A stretch of DNA of 64,000 bases from Plecoglossus altivelis (taxonomy: Eukaryota > Chordata > Actinopteri > Osmeriformes > Plecoglossidae), in contig BROE01000019.1 in assembly GCA_036571765.1 (NCBI GenBank), forward strand, positions 3,377,784 to 3,441,783. The letters are read 5' to 3'. Shown here piece by piece: positions 1-10,044 of the stretch (positions are counted from its first letter, which is position 1; each line of letters opens with the position of its first letter). The position numbers were made by a program, and so were the translations under genes. The notes beneath the pieces were generated by a model that was given only the letters and a program-made list of their open reading frames with translations, ran no database searches and had not been told where the DNA came from.

Positions 1-17
1 CACACGTCCATCTGGAG

Positions 18-78
18 CACACACACACTCATGTACATACATACACACACGCGCACGTACACACACGCACACACACAT
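18..78. repeat. Imperfect CA microsatellite
   Basis: A CA-rich tract interrupted by GTACAT and GCGC steps opens the window. It is a degenerate dinucleotide array of the kind very common in fish genomes. Open frames crossing it encode only His/Thr repeats and are artefacts. Confidence 0.9.
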
Positions 79-223
79 GCAAAGCTACCAGTGGGAAGCC
101 TGACGAGGTGCAGGCACAGTGTGATGGATATGACATTGGGCATGGGGAAATGTCATCACTGCTGTAAAAGTGAAACGACTTTCATCACTCACAGAGGACG
201 ACAACCAAAGGGTCTGGCATCTA

Positions 224-360
224 TCACTCTCTCTCTCTCCCTCGCTGTCTCTCTCTGCTACTGTCTCCCTCTCTCTCTTCCTCGCTCTCACTCCATCACT
301 GTCTCTCCCGCTCATTGTCTTTCTCTCTCTCTCTGTCTCACACACACACACACTCTCTCC
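224..360. repeat. CT-rich array passing into a short CA run
   Basis: Long CTCTCT runs with CTGTCTC and CTCGCTC interruptions end in about seven CA units near 339-352 and then return to CTCTCTCC. This is a compound polypyrimidine microsatellite. The Ser/Leu-rich frame through it is low complexity, not a gene. Confidence 0.92.
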
Positions 361-780
361 TGCATGATCTCTCGTCTGCAGGGGTGCCCTATAGTTCCCA
401 TTAAACCACTTTTAAAGCACAGATTATGACTCTTCACCATTTCCATCTTTCTACAACAACAGGCTGAAACTTATACCGGATTTGACCTTTTCAATCTTGT
501 GACTTATCATTGTGTGCATTCGTGAAGCAGCAAGTTGGATCTGCACAGGAAGCTCAATGCCACCTGACTCAGATGACATTGTCCATGTCCCAGGCCTTTA
601 AATCAAACGCTGAATGGTGGGGATCAACAATGGAATAGTTATACAACACTGTGGTGGCAGAAGAGAACACAGTAGGACACAGGGAAAATCGTGTTATTTG
701 GAATTGGTTGTTGGTGTTGAAATCCCTCTTACTTCTCAACTCTCAGACACACATTTTTCTGTTTTGTGGGGACATAAGTC
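361..780. other. Unique sequence, no gene seen
   Basis: This is ordinary mixed-composition DNA between two microsatellites. I see no open frame with plausible codon use, no splice-site pair and no repeat family I can name. Confidence 0.6.
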
Positions 781-809
781 ACACAAACGTGCACGCGCGC
801 ACACACACA

Positions 810-843
<34 letters not shown>

Positions 844-892
844 GGTATGCATGCAAACCATATATATACACATGCACACATAAACAGGCATG

Positions 893-924
<32 letters not shown>

Positions 925-946
925 GTAACACACACACACACACACA
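781..946. repeat. Long interrupted CA array
   Basis: Three CA blocks are separated by a short non-CA stretch containing TATATATACA (about 848-895). The array starts next to a CGCGCGC step, so the alternating purine-pyrimidine run is nearly continuous. The opposite strand translates as Cys/Val repeats, a microsatellite artefact. Confidence 0.93.
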
Positions 947-1046
947 GCTGCCGTCTTGGACAGCAGAGACAGCGCCTGCTCATACCGTGGATGGTGAGAA
1001 GAACAGGATGCGATGAGCCCCTGGCTCGTACAACAGGGAGAGCCAT

Positions 1047-1076
1047 CAACAAGGAGCAACAAGGAGCCACAAGGAG
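1047..1076. repeat. Three tandem copies of a 10-mer
   Basis: CAACAAGGAG occurs twice in succession, followed by CCACAAGGAG: three head-to-tail decamers with one substitution. It is a very short tandem duplication with no function inferred. The surrounding 947-1,400 is otherwise unique, with a GTGAGTAAGG donor-like string near 1,355 that has no convincing exon before it. Confidence 0.85.
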
Positions 1077-1429
1077 CCAGGCAAACCGAACTATCCCCCT
1101 GGACTCAGGGGAGGTGGGACGGGCCGCCAATTCGGCTACGAGCGCAGGAGTACCCTTTAGGAAGCCGACAGCTGTAAGAACCATCTTCCCACTCTCGCCG
1201 GGAGTCTCGCTCCTCACCCTCTCTCTGTGTTTTTAGAGAACTATTCTCTCGTCGCTCCATACACGTGCCACCCTCATCTCTTCCATCCTCCCTCACGCCC
1301 TCTCCGCCCCCCTCCGTCTTTCCCCCTCCACTTCCTGGTGCTTAGAGTCCACTACAGTGAGTAAGGATTGGGTGAGCTGTTGGCCTGTTAGTAACTGGAG
1401 TTGAGAGCCAGCCAGCCACGTCAGCCAAC

Positions 1430-1624
1430 ATGTCTGAGGAGGACATGCAAATCCAGCTGGTTTGTCACTCAACCAAACTGGGGCCCACTGCTACCACGCC
1501 CCGAGGAACACCATCCGATCGCACTTACACATGGTCACCAATACCACGGAAACGTCCTCTCACACAGCAGCCATGCATCAAAACTAGCAGTTCGGCAACG
1601 GGCCCCGTCCAGGAAAATGTGTGA
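1430..1624 (+). CDS. Unrecognised short ORF with good start context (doubtful)
   Basis: A 64-codon frame starts at an ATG in the context GCCAACATGTC, with a purine at -3, and opens with an acidic stretch (MSEEDMQIQ). It ends in TGA at 1,622-1,624. The rest is Ser/Thr/Pro-rich with a short basic patch (PRKR). I do not recognise it, and no domain, signal peptide or membrane segment is visible. No clear splice donor closes the frame. CpG density rises just downstream (about 1,630-1,700). It could be a first coding exon, an upstream ORF, or chance; chance is most likely for a frame this short. Confidence 0.12.
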   Translation: MSEEDMQIQLVCHSTKLGPTATTPRGTPSDRTYTWSPIPRKRPLTQQPCIKTSSSATGPVQENV

Positions 1625-2226
1625 TTGTGAATCGACGCGATCGAGAACAATCGAATGTCACGTGACAAGAGCGCGAGAGGCGAAAACACCGGCAGACAAC
1701 CTTGCGAAGACTCGCTTCTTACCGTGAATGAAAATTGATTGATTGTCGTCTCCAGCTGGCCCTTCTCAAACTCAGAGCTAGTTTGAGAGACTCTCCTTCG
1801 AAGAACACTGACTTTTGACTGCGTCTCTCCTGTTGAGGTCTGTCCTCAAATGCCCCTTCCGAGCGCTCAGCCTGGGCAAAGGGAGGAGACGAACGTCACG
1901 TCGTCCTCGAAAATGTGAGCGGCGCAGGTGTCCAAGTCGTAATATTTACCTTCCGGGGTCGTCGTGATCGAGAGCGGAGTGGTGTGCTTTTATGTCGACT
2001 CTGTCTTCGTTCTGTCTGGTTCCCGGCCCCTATGCTCCACACACAGAGTTAGATGTCTAAGTGAGACAAATCTATTTCATCCTAAAACTCATCCACCATG
2101 TTTTTCTCAGGAAGGTTTTGGGGATGGCTGTTTATCGTCCATTTCAGGGACCATTAGCTTTTAAACTGGCGGTCCTTCCTCCTGCGGCCAGCACTCACGC
2201 CACCTGAGGAAGTAACACAATTAAAT
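1625..2226. other. Unique, partly CpG-rich, no gene seen
   Basis: Positions 1,630-1,700 and 1,855-1,980 carry more CpG than the window average, which could mark a small regulatory patch. I found no TATA-like element, paired splice sites or convincing coding frame. Confidence 0.4.
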
Positions 2227-2418
2227 AGAGAGAGCGAGAGAGGCAGAGGAGACAGACAGAGGAAGACAGAGAGGGAGGGAGAGAGGGAGAACAGGAGAGA
2301 AATAGTGAGACGGGATAGAGTGAAAAGGGGCAGAGTAAGAAAAAAAGGGAGAACGACAAGAAAGAGAGAGCGATAGTGAGGAGAGTGAGAGAGAGAGAGA
2401 GAGAGAGAGGAAGAGAAA
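2227..2418. repeat. GA-rich polypurine array
   Basis: A degenerate GAGA/GGGAGA tract ends in an uninterrupted GA run of about 24 bases. Polypurine tracts of this kind can form triplex DNA. Both overlapping minus-strand frames are Leu/Ser low complexity and are not genes. Confidence 0.92.
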
Positions 2419-2500
2419 AATACTGAGAGGGCATATCATAGCTTCAGCAAATAACTTACCACCAACATCATCCTCTCTATCCTCTCTTTTTCTCCTCCAG

Positions 2501-2809
2501 CAAGCACAGGCTGAGACAACCTATTTCCCAGGAGGAATGACTTTCCGGGAACCATTTTATGTGCTAACACTATTTCATCCTCTTTTTTTTGCCAAGTACA
2601 TTGTGCCGCTTTTATTTATCAAGACACGGGAAGCGGGAAGTGAATTACGAGAGCACCTCTCCTCCTTCTCCTTGTTTAGCATGTCTACGGCTGTGAGATG
2701 CATTTATATAATATCCTGGATCCCACAAAAGAAGCAATGTTCTACTTTACTAAACGTGATTCATAACAGCCATGGGGCTGACGCCTGGAGTCTCCCAGAT
2801 TTGAAATGA
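2501..2809 (+). other. Possible exon start after a strong acceptor (doubtful)
   Basis: A polypyrimidine run ends in CTCCTCCAG at 2,500, and the next base opens a frame beginning QAQAETTYFPGGMTFREP, which looks protein-like. The frame stays open to a TGA at 2,807-2,809, but after the first 18 codons the composition becomes hydrophobic and random-looking, and I see no good donor. It could be the 5' part of an exon whose donor I cannot place, or a chance acceptor. No homolog is recognised. Confidence 0.12.
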
Positions 2810-2974
2810 CAGCAGAGATTAGCCCTGCTCTCAGGGAAACCAGAAACTTCCCAAACCCTTCTGCGTGTCGGGTCCTCAGCGGCTTGCCTGAAGTTCGACC
2901 TGACATAAGGGGGCGTGGCACAGCCTGGGGGTCACCAGCCTCTCCAGCAATCAGCCCGTTGGGGAGCGGAGAAT

Positions 2975-3110
2975 TCCGGATCGATCCGCGTTAGCGTTAT
3001 CTGTCCCGCTCGCGGCGCCTACGCGCCCTCTCGTGACGGCGGTTGCGTGAGCGCACGCACACATTGCGGCGTCACGGCTGCACGGGGGGCTGTGCAGACC
3101 CCGAAACCAG
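2975..3110. promoter_or_regulatory. CpG-rich patch upstream of exon candidate
   Basis: By my count about 22 CpG dinucleotides lie in roughly 130 bases, against a generally CpG-poor background, including CCGCGTTAGCG and CTCGCGGCGCC. In vertebrates such clusters usually mark unmethylated promoters or CpG-island shores. It sits 80-220 bp upstream of the exon candidate at 3,194-3,398. No TATA box was seen, which is usual for CpG promoters. Confidence 0.3.
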
Positions 3111-3134
3111 ACTCTAATCATGTTGTGGTTGTCA

Positions 3135-3152
3135 GGGGGGGGGGGGGGGGGG
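3135..3152. repeat. Poly-G run of 18
   Basis: Eighteen uninterrupted G bases are followed 20 bases later by a run of seven C. A perfect mononucleotide G run this long is unstable and error-prone in sequencing, so its exact length is uncertain. Confidence 0.9.
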
Positions 3153-3193
3153 TTCAGGGTACCTTGACCCCCCCACCGTGCCCTCTTTCCTAG

Positions 3194-3398
3194 GTGACGT
3201 ACCTTCGGTGCAGGTACCCCTCACCAGGTACAGAAGCTCCTCCACCAACCTCCTGTCCCCCCAAACAGATAACCCTGGAGTACAGAGCGGAGAGGCTGTC
3301 AGTGATAAAACACAGGATACAGAGAACAGCGACATTGGAAAGGCTCTGCGTCAGGCTAACAGAGCATCATCTCCATCCACAGAGAGGGAGGTCAGGTG
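3194..3398 (+). CDS. Candidate internal exon of an unknown gene
   Basis: A CTTTCCTAG acceptor at 3,193 and an AGGTCAG/GTGAGG donor at 3,398/3,399 bound a 205-bp segment that is open in two plus-strand frames. The frame I favour enters after one codon base and reads VPSVQVPLTRYRSSSTN, then a Ser/Asp/Gln-rich, probably disordered stretch; it stops inside the donor (AGG TGA), as expected for a real exon reading into its intron. The alternative frame reads ITLEYRAERLSVIKHRIQR, helical in appearance, from a second good acceptor (CCCCCAAACAG, exon start 3,270). I cannot identify a family. The CpG cluster just upstream adds weak support. Two competing frames lower confidence. Confidence 0.3.
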
Positions 3399-5391
3399 AG
3401 GTCACGAGAGCCCCTGCTCTGATGAGGCTCCTGGCGGTGGGATCCCTCCTTCCAGAACTTTCCTTCCTCAGCGGCTCCTGCTAAGACTCCAGCAGCTGGT
3501 TTTTAATTGCTCGCCAACTGCTGAGTAATTATGGAGCCATTACAGAGAACAGGCGTGCGTGTGAAAGTTGCAGGCGGTAAGTGCGGGGCCATAAACCTCC
3601 AGAAATAAAACCTTTGCGTCTCTTCCGTGTGAGCGGTTTGCGCGATCGTGGCTAGTGCTGCGCGGTGTCATTTGGCCTGCCTGGGGATGCTAAGATAAGC
3701 CGACTTGGCGAGGAAATCTGAGTTTGGTATCTCTGAGCTGTCGTAGCGTGCGCTAAGATTTGTGTAAACATGCACTCCATGCCTCTGATCTCCATGATAC
3801 TTTGGTGTGACGGCAACCGCCTCACCGATGCTTGAAACATGCGTATCTTTAAGATTGACCGAGGTCGACGATTGGTTCAGGTGGACGGTCGGTTGGTGTC
3901 AGGAATCGCCTAACCAGTTCGGATGCACTTCGTATCCGGGTGGATGGAATCCCAGGTTCCGTTGGTCAAGTCCGGTGGGACGCACCCGCGCACGTGACGA
4001 CAGCAGAACAGGGAGACACGCGAAGACGCTTTGTGTCATGTCGCATCGCCGATGGAGCTGCCGAGTTTCTTCCGGATTGTTCCTGACCTTACTGTATTCG
4101 GGATCCGCAACATCAATTGCGCATCCCAAGTTTCGTGTCTGCATCTGCTTTTGTTGTCTTGCCTAGATGAACCTGACAGCTTGTCTATTATTTAGCAGCG
4201 GCGGTGCAATCAGCCACACAAAGCCCTCGTCAAACATCAGTCCTCCTTAGCTGACAAATACGACGCAAGGACATAAATCACCTTCGATAACCACTCGCAG
4301 AACGGCTCGTTGTCGCCAGGAACCACAACACTCATCTGTCTTGTGCAGGAAGTCTCAGGTGAGCGTACGCGTGCGCACGGGCATCTGCACGTCTGCGTGC
4401 GCGAGCGTACCCGAGCGCGTCTGTGTGCTGTGCAAAGAACGAGGCCTTCCCGCAACCCTCTCTGTTGAGGCCTGCCAGGCTGACGTATAGCTGGGAGCAC
4501 ACCCCAGGCCCTCTCCTAATTGGTCCTCTACAGGGAACTCTTAGCCCCCATTCGTCAAGAATGAGTTTGGTTTGCGTCAGGGGATGGCAGCTGAACTCTC
4601 CCACACACACGCACACATAAGCCTGACAAGAGACAGCTCCAAAAACAAAGCTGGAGAGAGAAAGAGAGCAAGAAATAAACCCTGATATTGAAGTATAATT
4701 AGGTGTGGGGAAACTGGGTCTGCTTCCAAAGGCTTTGTGTGACAGTGTGAAAGCAAAAGAAGGATTCAAGACACAGACAGACAAAGTATTTTCAGACGGC
4801 GCTGAAGGTTCTAGTCACGCCATACCATGTGCAGAGGACCGCCACTCGCCACGCTCTGACCTGCCCTGGCCGCACGGAAACCTGGCTGGCGTTCGGTCGT
4901 TTTCGAACCTCCTGTCCAAAGACTGACCGCTGCGAATGATCTCTCGGTTAAGGCAACGCTAACAGAAAGCTACTGAGAGGCTGGTGGCTTCGAGAGAGTT
5001 CAGACTGCCAGCGCATCCTCTCTGTCTTTGAAAAACGTCATTGGATGTAGATGACACATGCGGGGCCTGTGTGAACAGTCTGGGATGATTACCAGGGCTA
5101 TCTGTGGCTCCAGCACATCCCTCCTCCTCAGGGTTTCCTGAGATAGAAGAATGCTGGATCGATTCCTTCTCCTCTCCTTGCAGATTAAGTTGGGTCGGGA
5201 CACGTCTCCGCCACTTGCTGGACAAATAAATTAGTACTGATTTGGATCAGACAAGTGTGATTGAACAAAGGCCTGGACAAGCCAAGGGAGCAGGGAGTCT
5301 ATCGATCCACCGGAGCTACATACTAATGGGACAGGTGATCAAGGCTGACAGACCAACTTGGCCAGTTGGACCAGTCGAGGTCGAGACCCAG
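3399..5391. other. Unique sequence, no gene recognised
   Basis: About 2 kb of mixed composition. A CpG-moderate stretch with alternating GTGCG steps lies at 4,355-4,430, followed by a GTGAGC donor-like string (near 4,360) with only a ten-base possible exon before it. A short CA run is near 4,601-4,618. Several open frames of 60-150 codons overlap on both strands with no protein-like composition. Confidence 0.5.
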
Positions 5392-5618
5392 CCCTAACCT
5401 CAACCCCAGCCCCAACCCCAGCCCTAGCCCTAACCTCAACCCCAGCCCAAACCCCAGCCCTAGCCCTAACCTTAACCCCAGCCCCAGCCCTAACCTCAAC
5501 CCCAGCCCCAACCCCAGCCCTAGCCCTAACCTCAATCCCAGCCCTAGCCCTAACCTCAACCCCAGCCCCAACCCCAGCCCTAGCCCTAACCTCAACCCCA
5601 GTCCCAACCCTAGCCCAG
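5392..5618. repeat. Telomere-like hexamer array with 36-bp higher-order unit
   Basis: Seven blocks repeat head to tail. The full block has six hexamers in fixed order: CCCTAA, CCTCAA, CCCCAG, CCCCAA, CCCCAG, CCCTAG. Full 36-bp blocks start at 5,392, 5,428, 5,488 and 5,548; shortened 24-bp blocks start at 5,464 and 5,524; a final variant block starts at 5,584 and runs to 5,618. CCCTAA is the vertebrate telomeric hexamer on its C strand. Because every block is a multiple of three, all frames stay open and give Pro/Ala/Leu/Thr or Leu/Gly repeats, which should not be called proteins. Confidence 0.95.
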
Positions 5619-7070
5619 CTGTTGATTGGAGTCACCTTAGGTAATGCTGCTGCAAATACTTTGTATCATAGAAAAAGAGTTGACTAACAGTGAGAGGTCA
5701 ACATTAATGCTGCAAAGAGGGCCATCAACTGCTTTGTAACATGTGATAATTGCCTCTGAATTCACCCACACCCTCAGGTCATTTACACCTCTGCTGTGAT
5801 TAGATCAATCCTCTGACGGTGGGGGTGCGACACGCACGTTCACACTCATACACCCGCACACATTTTCTGTGTGACGTTAACATGAACAGGAGGAATGATT
5901 TCACATTCATCCTGAGATATCCAAACCCTAAGGAAATGAATGGGCTCCCTCGGCAAACGCCGTTCTCCCTACCGGTCTCTCTCTCTCCCACATCACCTTC
6001 ACCCACTGGTAATGGGAAAGATGCAAAACAGAGCAGCTGGATTGCGATGCAATGGAGTCCCTTCAGCATGCAGTCCATCTGCAAAACATCCTCCTTATCA
6101 TTTAATGGGAAAGGTTGAACCATCTGATTACTTACATTGCTCATTTGCCGCCGATCCATAGAGCTGTGCCAGCAGAAATCCTAGATTAGTTGAGGTGGAG
6201 GAAACGTATGTTCACGTCATCCACACATCAGATATGGAAACGGCGAGCATCATTCCTGTGACTGTTATCATGTCTATCCTGAGCAAAGAACAAGAGCTGG
6301 AGGCCAAATCACGAAATCATCAAGAATGCCCTTGAGACGGCCATTTTGAGGATGAACAGGTCTTTGGTGTCTGATGAATAACCCTTCTGAACTCTAACGG
6401 GACAGTCAATTGTTGCTGTTGTGCTAGGAGCTGGATGCTGTTTGCTGGCCCTGGTGGTAATAGTAATGCTGCTAGCTCCACGACAGGAACGCTGGTTGAA
6501 TGTCAATACCTCTGAATGCCTAAACTCGGAACACTGGTCAACAACAGGAATACATTTTTTTAATGAATATGCTTCTTCCTTCTTCTCAAAGTAGATGAGG
6601 GCTGTCTGGCAACGCAGGTTGCTCATTTTCTCTCTGGCTCATACATTCAGAGAGAGAGAGTGAAATTTGGAGAAATACTGTGTACACCATTCTCTCCGGT
6701 AGTTTGCGCTGAAACATTCCAAATGATTTGACATCTGCAACTCATGGATAATTTATGGACAATCTGGCAGGCATGTTAAATTAAAGATTAAAGAGATTTT
6801 GAATGTCGGTGAGCAAAGTCGACTTTGCCGGTTAACCCACCGGAAGCTCACAAATCGGTCGGCTTTGTGCTGGACACGTCAATTGAAACAATAAAATCTC
6901 TTAGCAGTGAAAACCGCTGGACAAATGGGACTTTTGTTGAGGATACCGTTGGGTTGCCAGCGCGACAACAAACAGCATTGAATATGTGGGCTCAGCAGTC
7001 ACACAGCATTTCCGTGGAAACGCTCCATTGTTATTCTCTTCTGATTGCAGTAGCTGTGAAGTTCTCTTCA
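5619..7070. other. Unique sequence, no gene recognised
   Basis: Mixed-composition DNA without a convincing exon. There is a short GA run near 6,649-6,661 and AT-rich stretches near 6,720-6,800. Overlapping frames of 60-120 codons on both strands look like chance. Confidence 0.5.
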
Positions 7071-7125
7071 CAACCCCCACCCCACCTACACCCACCCACC
7101 TACCCCCCACCTACACCCACCCAAC
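7071..7125. repeat. CCCACCTA-type short minisatellite
   Basis: CCCACC, CCTACA and CCCCCACCTACA motifs alternate for about 55 bases in a C-rich, G-free strand. It is a small degenerate tandem repeat. Confidence 0.85.
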
Positions 7126-7364
7126 GCCGTTTCTAACACATCGTCATTCACACGCAGTCCCCTTCTCCCTGCCGTGCTGCTGGGTCGCTCACACTCCCAC
7201 CCTGCCTGAAGACATCAGCCGCGTCTCTCCTTTGGGGCTCCTGCGTCAGGGGGACTCACACCGCCGTCACACGCTTGCTGCTTGAGGCACGGCAGTCCAC
7301 CTCCTTTGTCTCTGTCTCCCGCTCGGCCAGTCGGTCCGTCCATCTGTTGAGTTGCTCGCCTACT

Positions 7365-7397
7365 CCCCCTCTCTCTCTGTCTCTCCCTACCTCCCTC

Positions 7398-7430
<33 letters not shown>

Positions 7431-7717
7431 GTCTCTCCCTACCTCCCTCCCTTTCTCTGTCTCTTTCTCCCTACCTCCCTCCCTCTCCCTCCCACTCCCA
7501 TCTCCCTACATCCGACCCTCTCTTTGTGTGTGTGTCTCCCTACCTCCCTCTCCCTCTCTGTGTGTGTCTCCCTACCTCCCTCTCTCTCTCTCTCTCTCTC
7601 TCTCCCTCTCCCTACATCCATCCATCTCTCTTACTCTCTCTGTCTCCCTACCTTCCTCCCTCTCCCTCTCTCTGTGTATGTCTCCCTACCTCTATACCCC
7701 TCCCTCCCTCCCTCTCT
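7365..7717. repeat. CT-rich array with embedded TCTCCCTAC motif
   Basis: About 350 bases of near-pure pyrimidine mix CT microsatellite runs, TCCC blocks and TGTGTG patches. The string TCTCCCTAC followed by CTCC or ATCC recurs nine times at uneven spacing of about 30-50 bp. This is therefore a degenerate minisatellite overprinted by slippage of CT units, not a simple dinucleotide array. The long Ser/Leu/Pro frames across it are artefacts. Confidence 0.92.
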
Positions 7718-7823
7718 TTCAACTCATTTATTGAACGAAAACAACACTCACATCAGACCCCCCCCGCCTCCTCCCCACTGGCTGGTAAAACTATAAAGCG
7801 CACACACCACATCCTTTTTCAAT

Positions 7824-8060
7824 GACTGGGCATATGAGCGTCCTGTTGTGTCTGAGGAGGGTGTGGACAGGCTGAGGGGCAGGTGGACGGAGGGAGAGCG
7901 AAACCCTGTGGAGCTTCGAGCGAGATCCCGGCGATGAAAGCTGCATCCGACGCCTCGCGCCGGATCTCCCTTTGAAGCATCTGCATCCTGCCACGCGCTG
8001 ATAGCGCATCCCTCTCCTGCAGCGCTCCAGTCCCACCCCTCTGCACCACCCCCCTCCCTA
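7824..8060 (-). CDS. Unrecognised minus-strand ORF, possible exon
   Basis: On the minus strand a frame through moderately CpG-rich DNA reads GALQERDALSARGRMQMLQR and continues with a charged stretch ending AAFIAGISLEAPQG, then a Pro/Cys-rich tail to a TGA near 7,824. The first half would form an amphipathic helix or coiled coil. A GGAGCGCTGCAG acceptor-like string lies before GAGAGGGATGCG, but there is no strong polypyrimidine tract. I cannot name a family. A second minus frame overlaps it, so chance openness from GC content is a real alternative. Confidence 0.15.
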
Positions 8061-8175
8061 AAACTAACAGCCTCAAATGTTAGGAAGGTTGCTAGCGAGG
8101 CAGCGTAGTACTCTGGGGGCTACCATGAGCCCCAATGCCTGAGAATACGATGGTTAGCATCTACATAACCCTCTC

Positions 8176-8193
8176 CACACACACACACACACA
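8176..8193. repeat. Short CA microsatellite
   Basis: Nine CA units without interruption. Confidence 0.9.
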
Positions 8194-8301
8194 GTAGAGA
8201 TCCACCATGACAGTGAGGTCATTAGGGTGGCAGAAGTGATGTGGGCAGGCGTCAAGGGGGGGTTTCCTGTCAGCAATCCTACCACCCTTTCTCCTTGACA
8301 G

Positions 8302-8501
8302 GACACAGCATCAGGGGGCTCGCATGTCACACGGACACATTCCTCCAGTTCCGCCTCATATCAAAGCTCGGTCTGGCAGCTGAAGACGACATTTACAAGG
8401 CTCTCGAGGCTGGGATTATCAGACCCCTGGTGTCTGAAGAGCTCAGTTCAGACGCTGGCTTTTGGGCCCCCCTCCCCTTCCCGCCCCCCCTCTCCCCGTA
8501 G
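8302..8501 (+). CDS. Exon-like ORF after a good acceptor, unidentified
   Basis: A polypyrimidine tract ends in CTCCTTGACAG at 8,301, after which one frame runs GLACHTDTFLQFRLISKLGL, then an acidic stretch and ALEAGIIRP, to a TAG at 8,499-8,501. The first 40 codons have mixed, protein-like composition; the last 15 are Pro/Phe low complexity. A possible donor is CTG/GTGTCT near 8,425. The string AGIIRP recalls a reverse-transcriptase fingerprint of Ty3/Gypsy elements, but no flanking residues fit that domain, so I do not call a retroelement. Confidence 0.15.
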
Positions 8502-9843
8502 AAACACGTATTTTATCAAGGTGAAGAGTATTCCTCCTCCTCCCTCCCAGGTGAACTTCTGCCTGCAGACCCTGAGGCCACGGAATAGATCTCAACAGCC
8601 TTCAATGGAGCTTAGGATTTCCAACCCTTCTCTCCCCTTCCGTCCCTCCTCATCTCCTGCCGACCTGCCCCTTTGAAAGTAGATGACGGGAAGGAGCCAC
8701 AAGGAACTATGGAGGTGCGCCGGCAGCAAAGCGAACAGGAGAACATTGACATGCAAGTGGCTGCAGCGGATCACAGCATCCTTGGCCTACGATTAATCAT
8801 CTGGAGCAGCGGATCTACCTGCCTGCCTTCCGATATCAGAGTCTGGGTCCCTTCGACTCCCAACATTTTATTTTGCCTCGAATGTCTGGCGTCTGCCTTT
8901 AATTTGTATGGAAATGGACACTTGGAGATAAAACAGAAAGAAATGAGAAACAATTTCCAAAGTAAACTGGCCGTGTAAATAAACCACTATACTTATGCCT
9001 TCTGGGCCATCAAGTGAAATAAAAGAGACTGGCTGGAGGTTCAGGCAGCAGATGAGAGTAGAAGCTAATGGAAACTGTTTTTTGGTGGGGATTGGATTTG
9101 TCCCTTGTGCCAAGGACATCACCACCCTTATCTTTAGCCCTCTCCACTCCAAATCCACTTTAATCGAAATTTGGAGAAGAGCATCCAACTCATGACTCTG
9201 CCTGTGCGCTGGACTTAAGCCCTCATTTTTTATCGGAGAATATGGCTCTCCGATACGCCTCCGCAGTCAAGAACCTTGAAGTTTCTCCACCCCAACAAAG
9301 ATATCCCATAATAACATAGGCTGAGATCACCTTGACATAGTTTTACTCGGAGAGCAAAGTCACACTGTCGTAGATAAGCTACTTAAATAACATTACAGAA
9401 GTACTGAACACACTCGCTGAAGTGGAAACCTTTGAGGGAATGTTTAACTTCTGCGGGTTCAACATATGGCAGCTGAAAAAAAAGAGTTGAAGAATTTTTA
9501 ATAACTGAAAATGCAACGAAATAGAACGTATCAGGTTTCATATTTTTTTGGGCTGTGCCAACAAAGACGTGTCACCCACCTGGAGAAGAACCTGCCAAGC
9601 AGGGACTCCACGTTCTGGAACACCTGCTTCCAACATGGCCGCTGTGACGACAGCTGGAGTAGTGGGTCCTTTTGATGAGGAGGAACAAAGATATGATGTG
9701 ACAGGAAACTCGTAACCTGGTGGAGAGACACAAAGAGAGACAGATGCCAGCAGTGTTTGGGGAGGAGCCCAGCCTTGTGTTCTGAAGTAATCTGTGGTTC
9801 GTATCTCTGCTTCGGCACACTTGGTTGATCTTTGAATACTCAC
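8502..9843. other. Unique sequence, no gene recognised
   Basis: No microsatellite over 15 bases. An ATG in a strong context (CCAACATGGCCGC, near 9,632) opens only a 26-codon frame. I see nothing else to annotate. Confidence 0.5.
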
Positions 9844-10044
9844 CTTCTTCCTGAGGTTGTGGACTTAGTTGTGATGCTTTGAAAGTCCCTGAAGTTCAAA
9901 TGAAGACCGTACGTTCTTACAACTTGACCCCTTTTGCATGAAGATTCTGACAAGTCCTTGTACATGCTGTTGTTTGGATGGGATACCGTGTCTCGTGAAA
10001 GAAGACCCGACAATCCCGTTGTTGTCGCGTAGAGACTTTTCGCA
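9844..10044 (-). CDS. Candidate minus-strand exon with strong donor
   Basis: Read on the minus strand, an acceptor-like GATTACTGAACTCAG precedes 10,044 and a strong GAAGAAG/GTGAGTATT donor follows 9,844. The 201-bp interval is open throughout, entering and leaving in phase 2, and contains the peptide SMYKDLSESSCKRGQVVRTY. The frame stops at TGA inside the donor. No domain or family is recognised and codon use is not distinctive. The acceptor lacks a long pyrimidine tract, which is the weak point. Confidence 0.2.

Noticed and set aside
729..1217. Cys/Val-rich and His/Thr-rich proteins across the CA array
   Set aside because: Direct translation of a dinucleotide microsatellite.
5323..5687. Leu/Gly- or Pro/Ala-repeat proteins
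   Set aside because: The hexamer-based array has a period divisible by three, so all frames stay open; the peptides are repeat artefacts.
8380..8425. Ty3/Gypsy reverse transcriptase remnant suggested by AGIIRP
   Set aside because: Only six residues fit; upstream and downstream residues do not follow the domain, and no LTR, protease or integrase trace is near.
9806..9822. U6 snRNA-like string CTGCTTCGGCACAC
   Set aside because: Similarity covers only about a dozen bases; the rest of U6 is absent.
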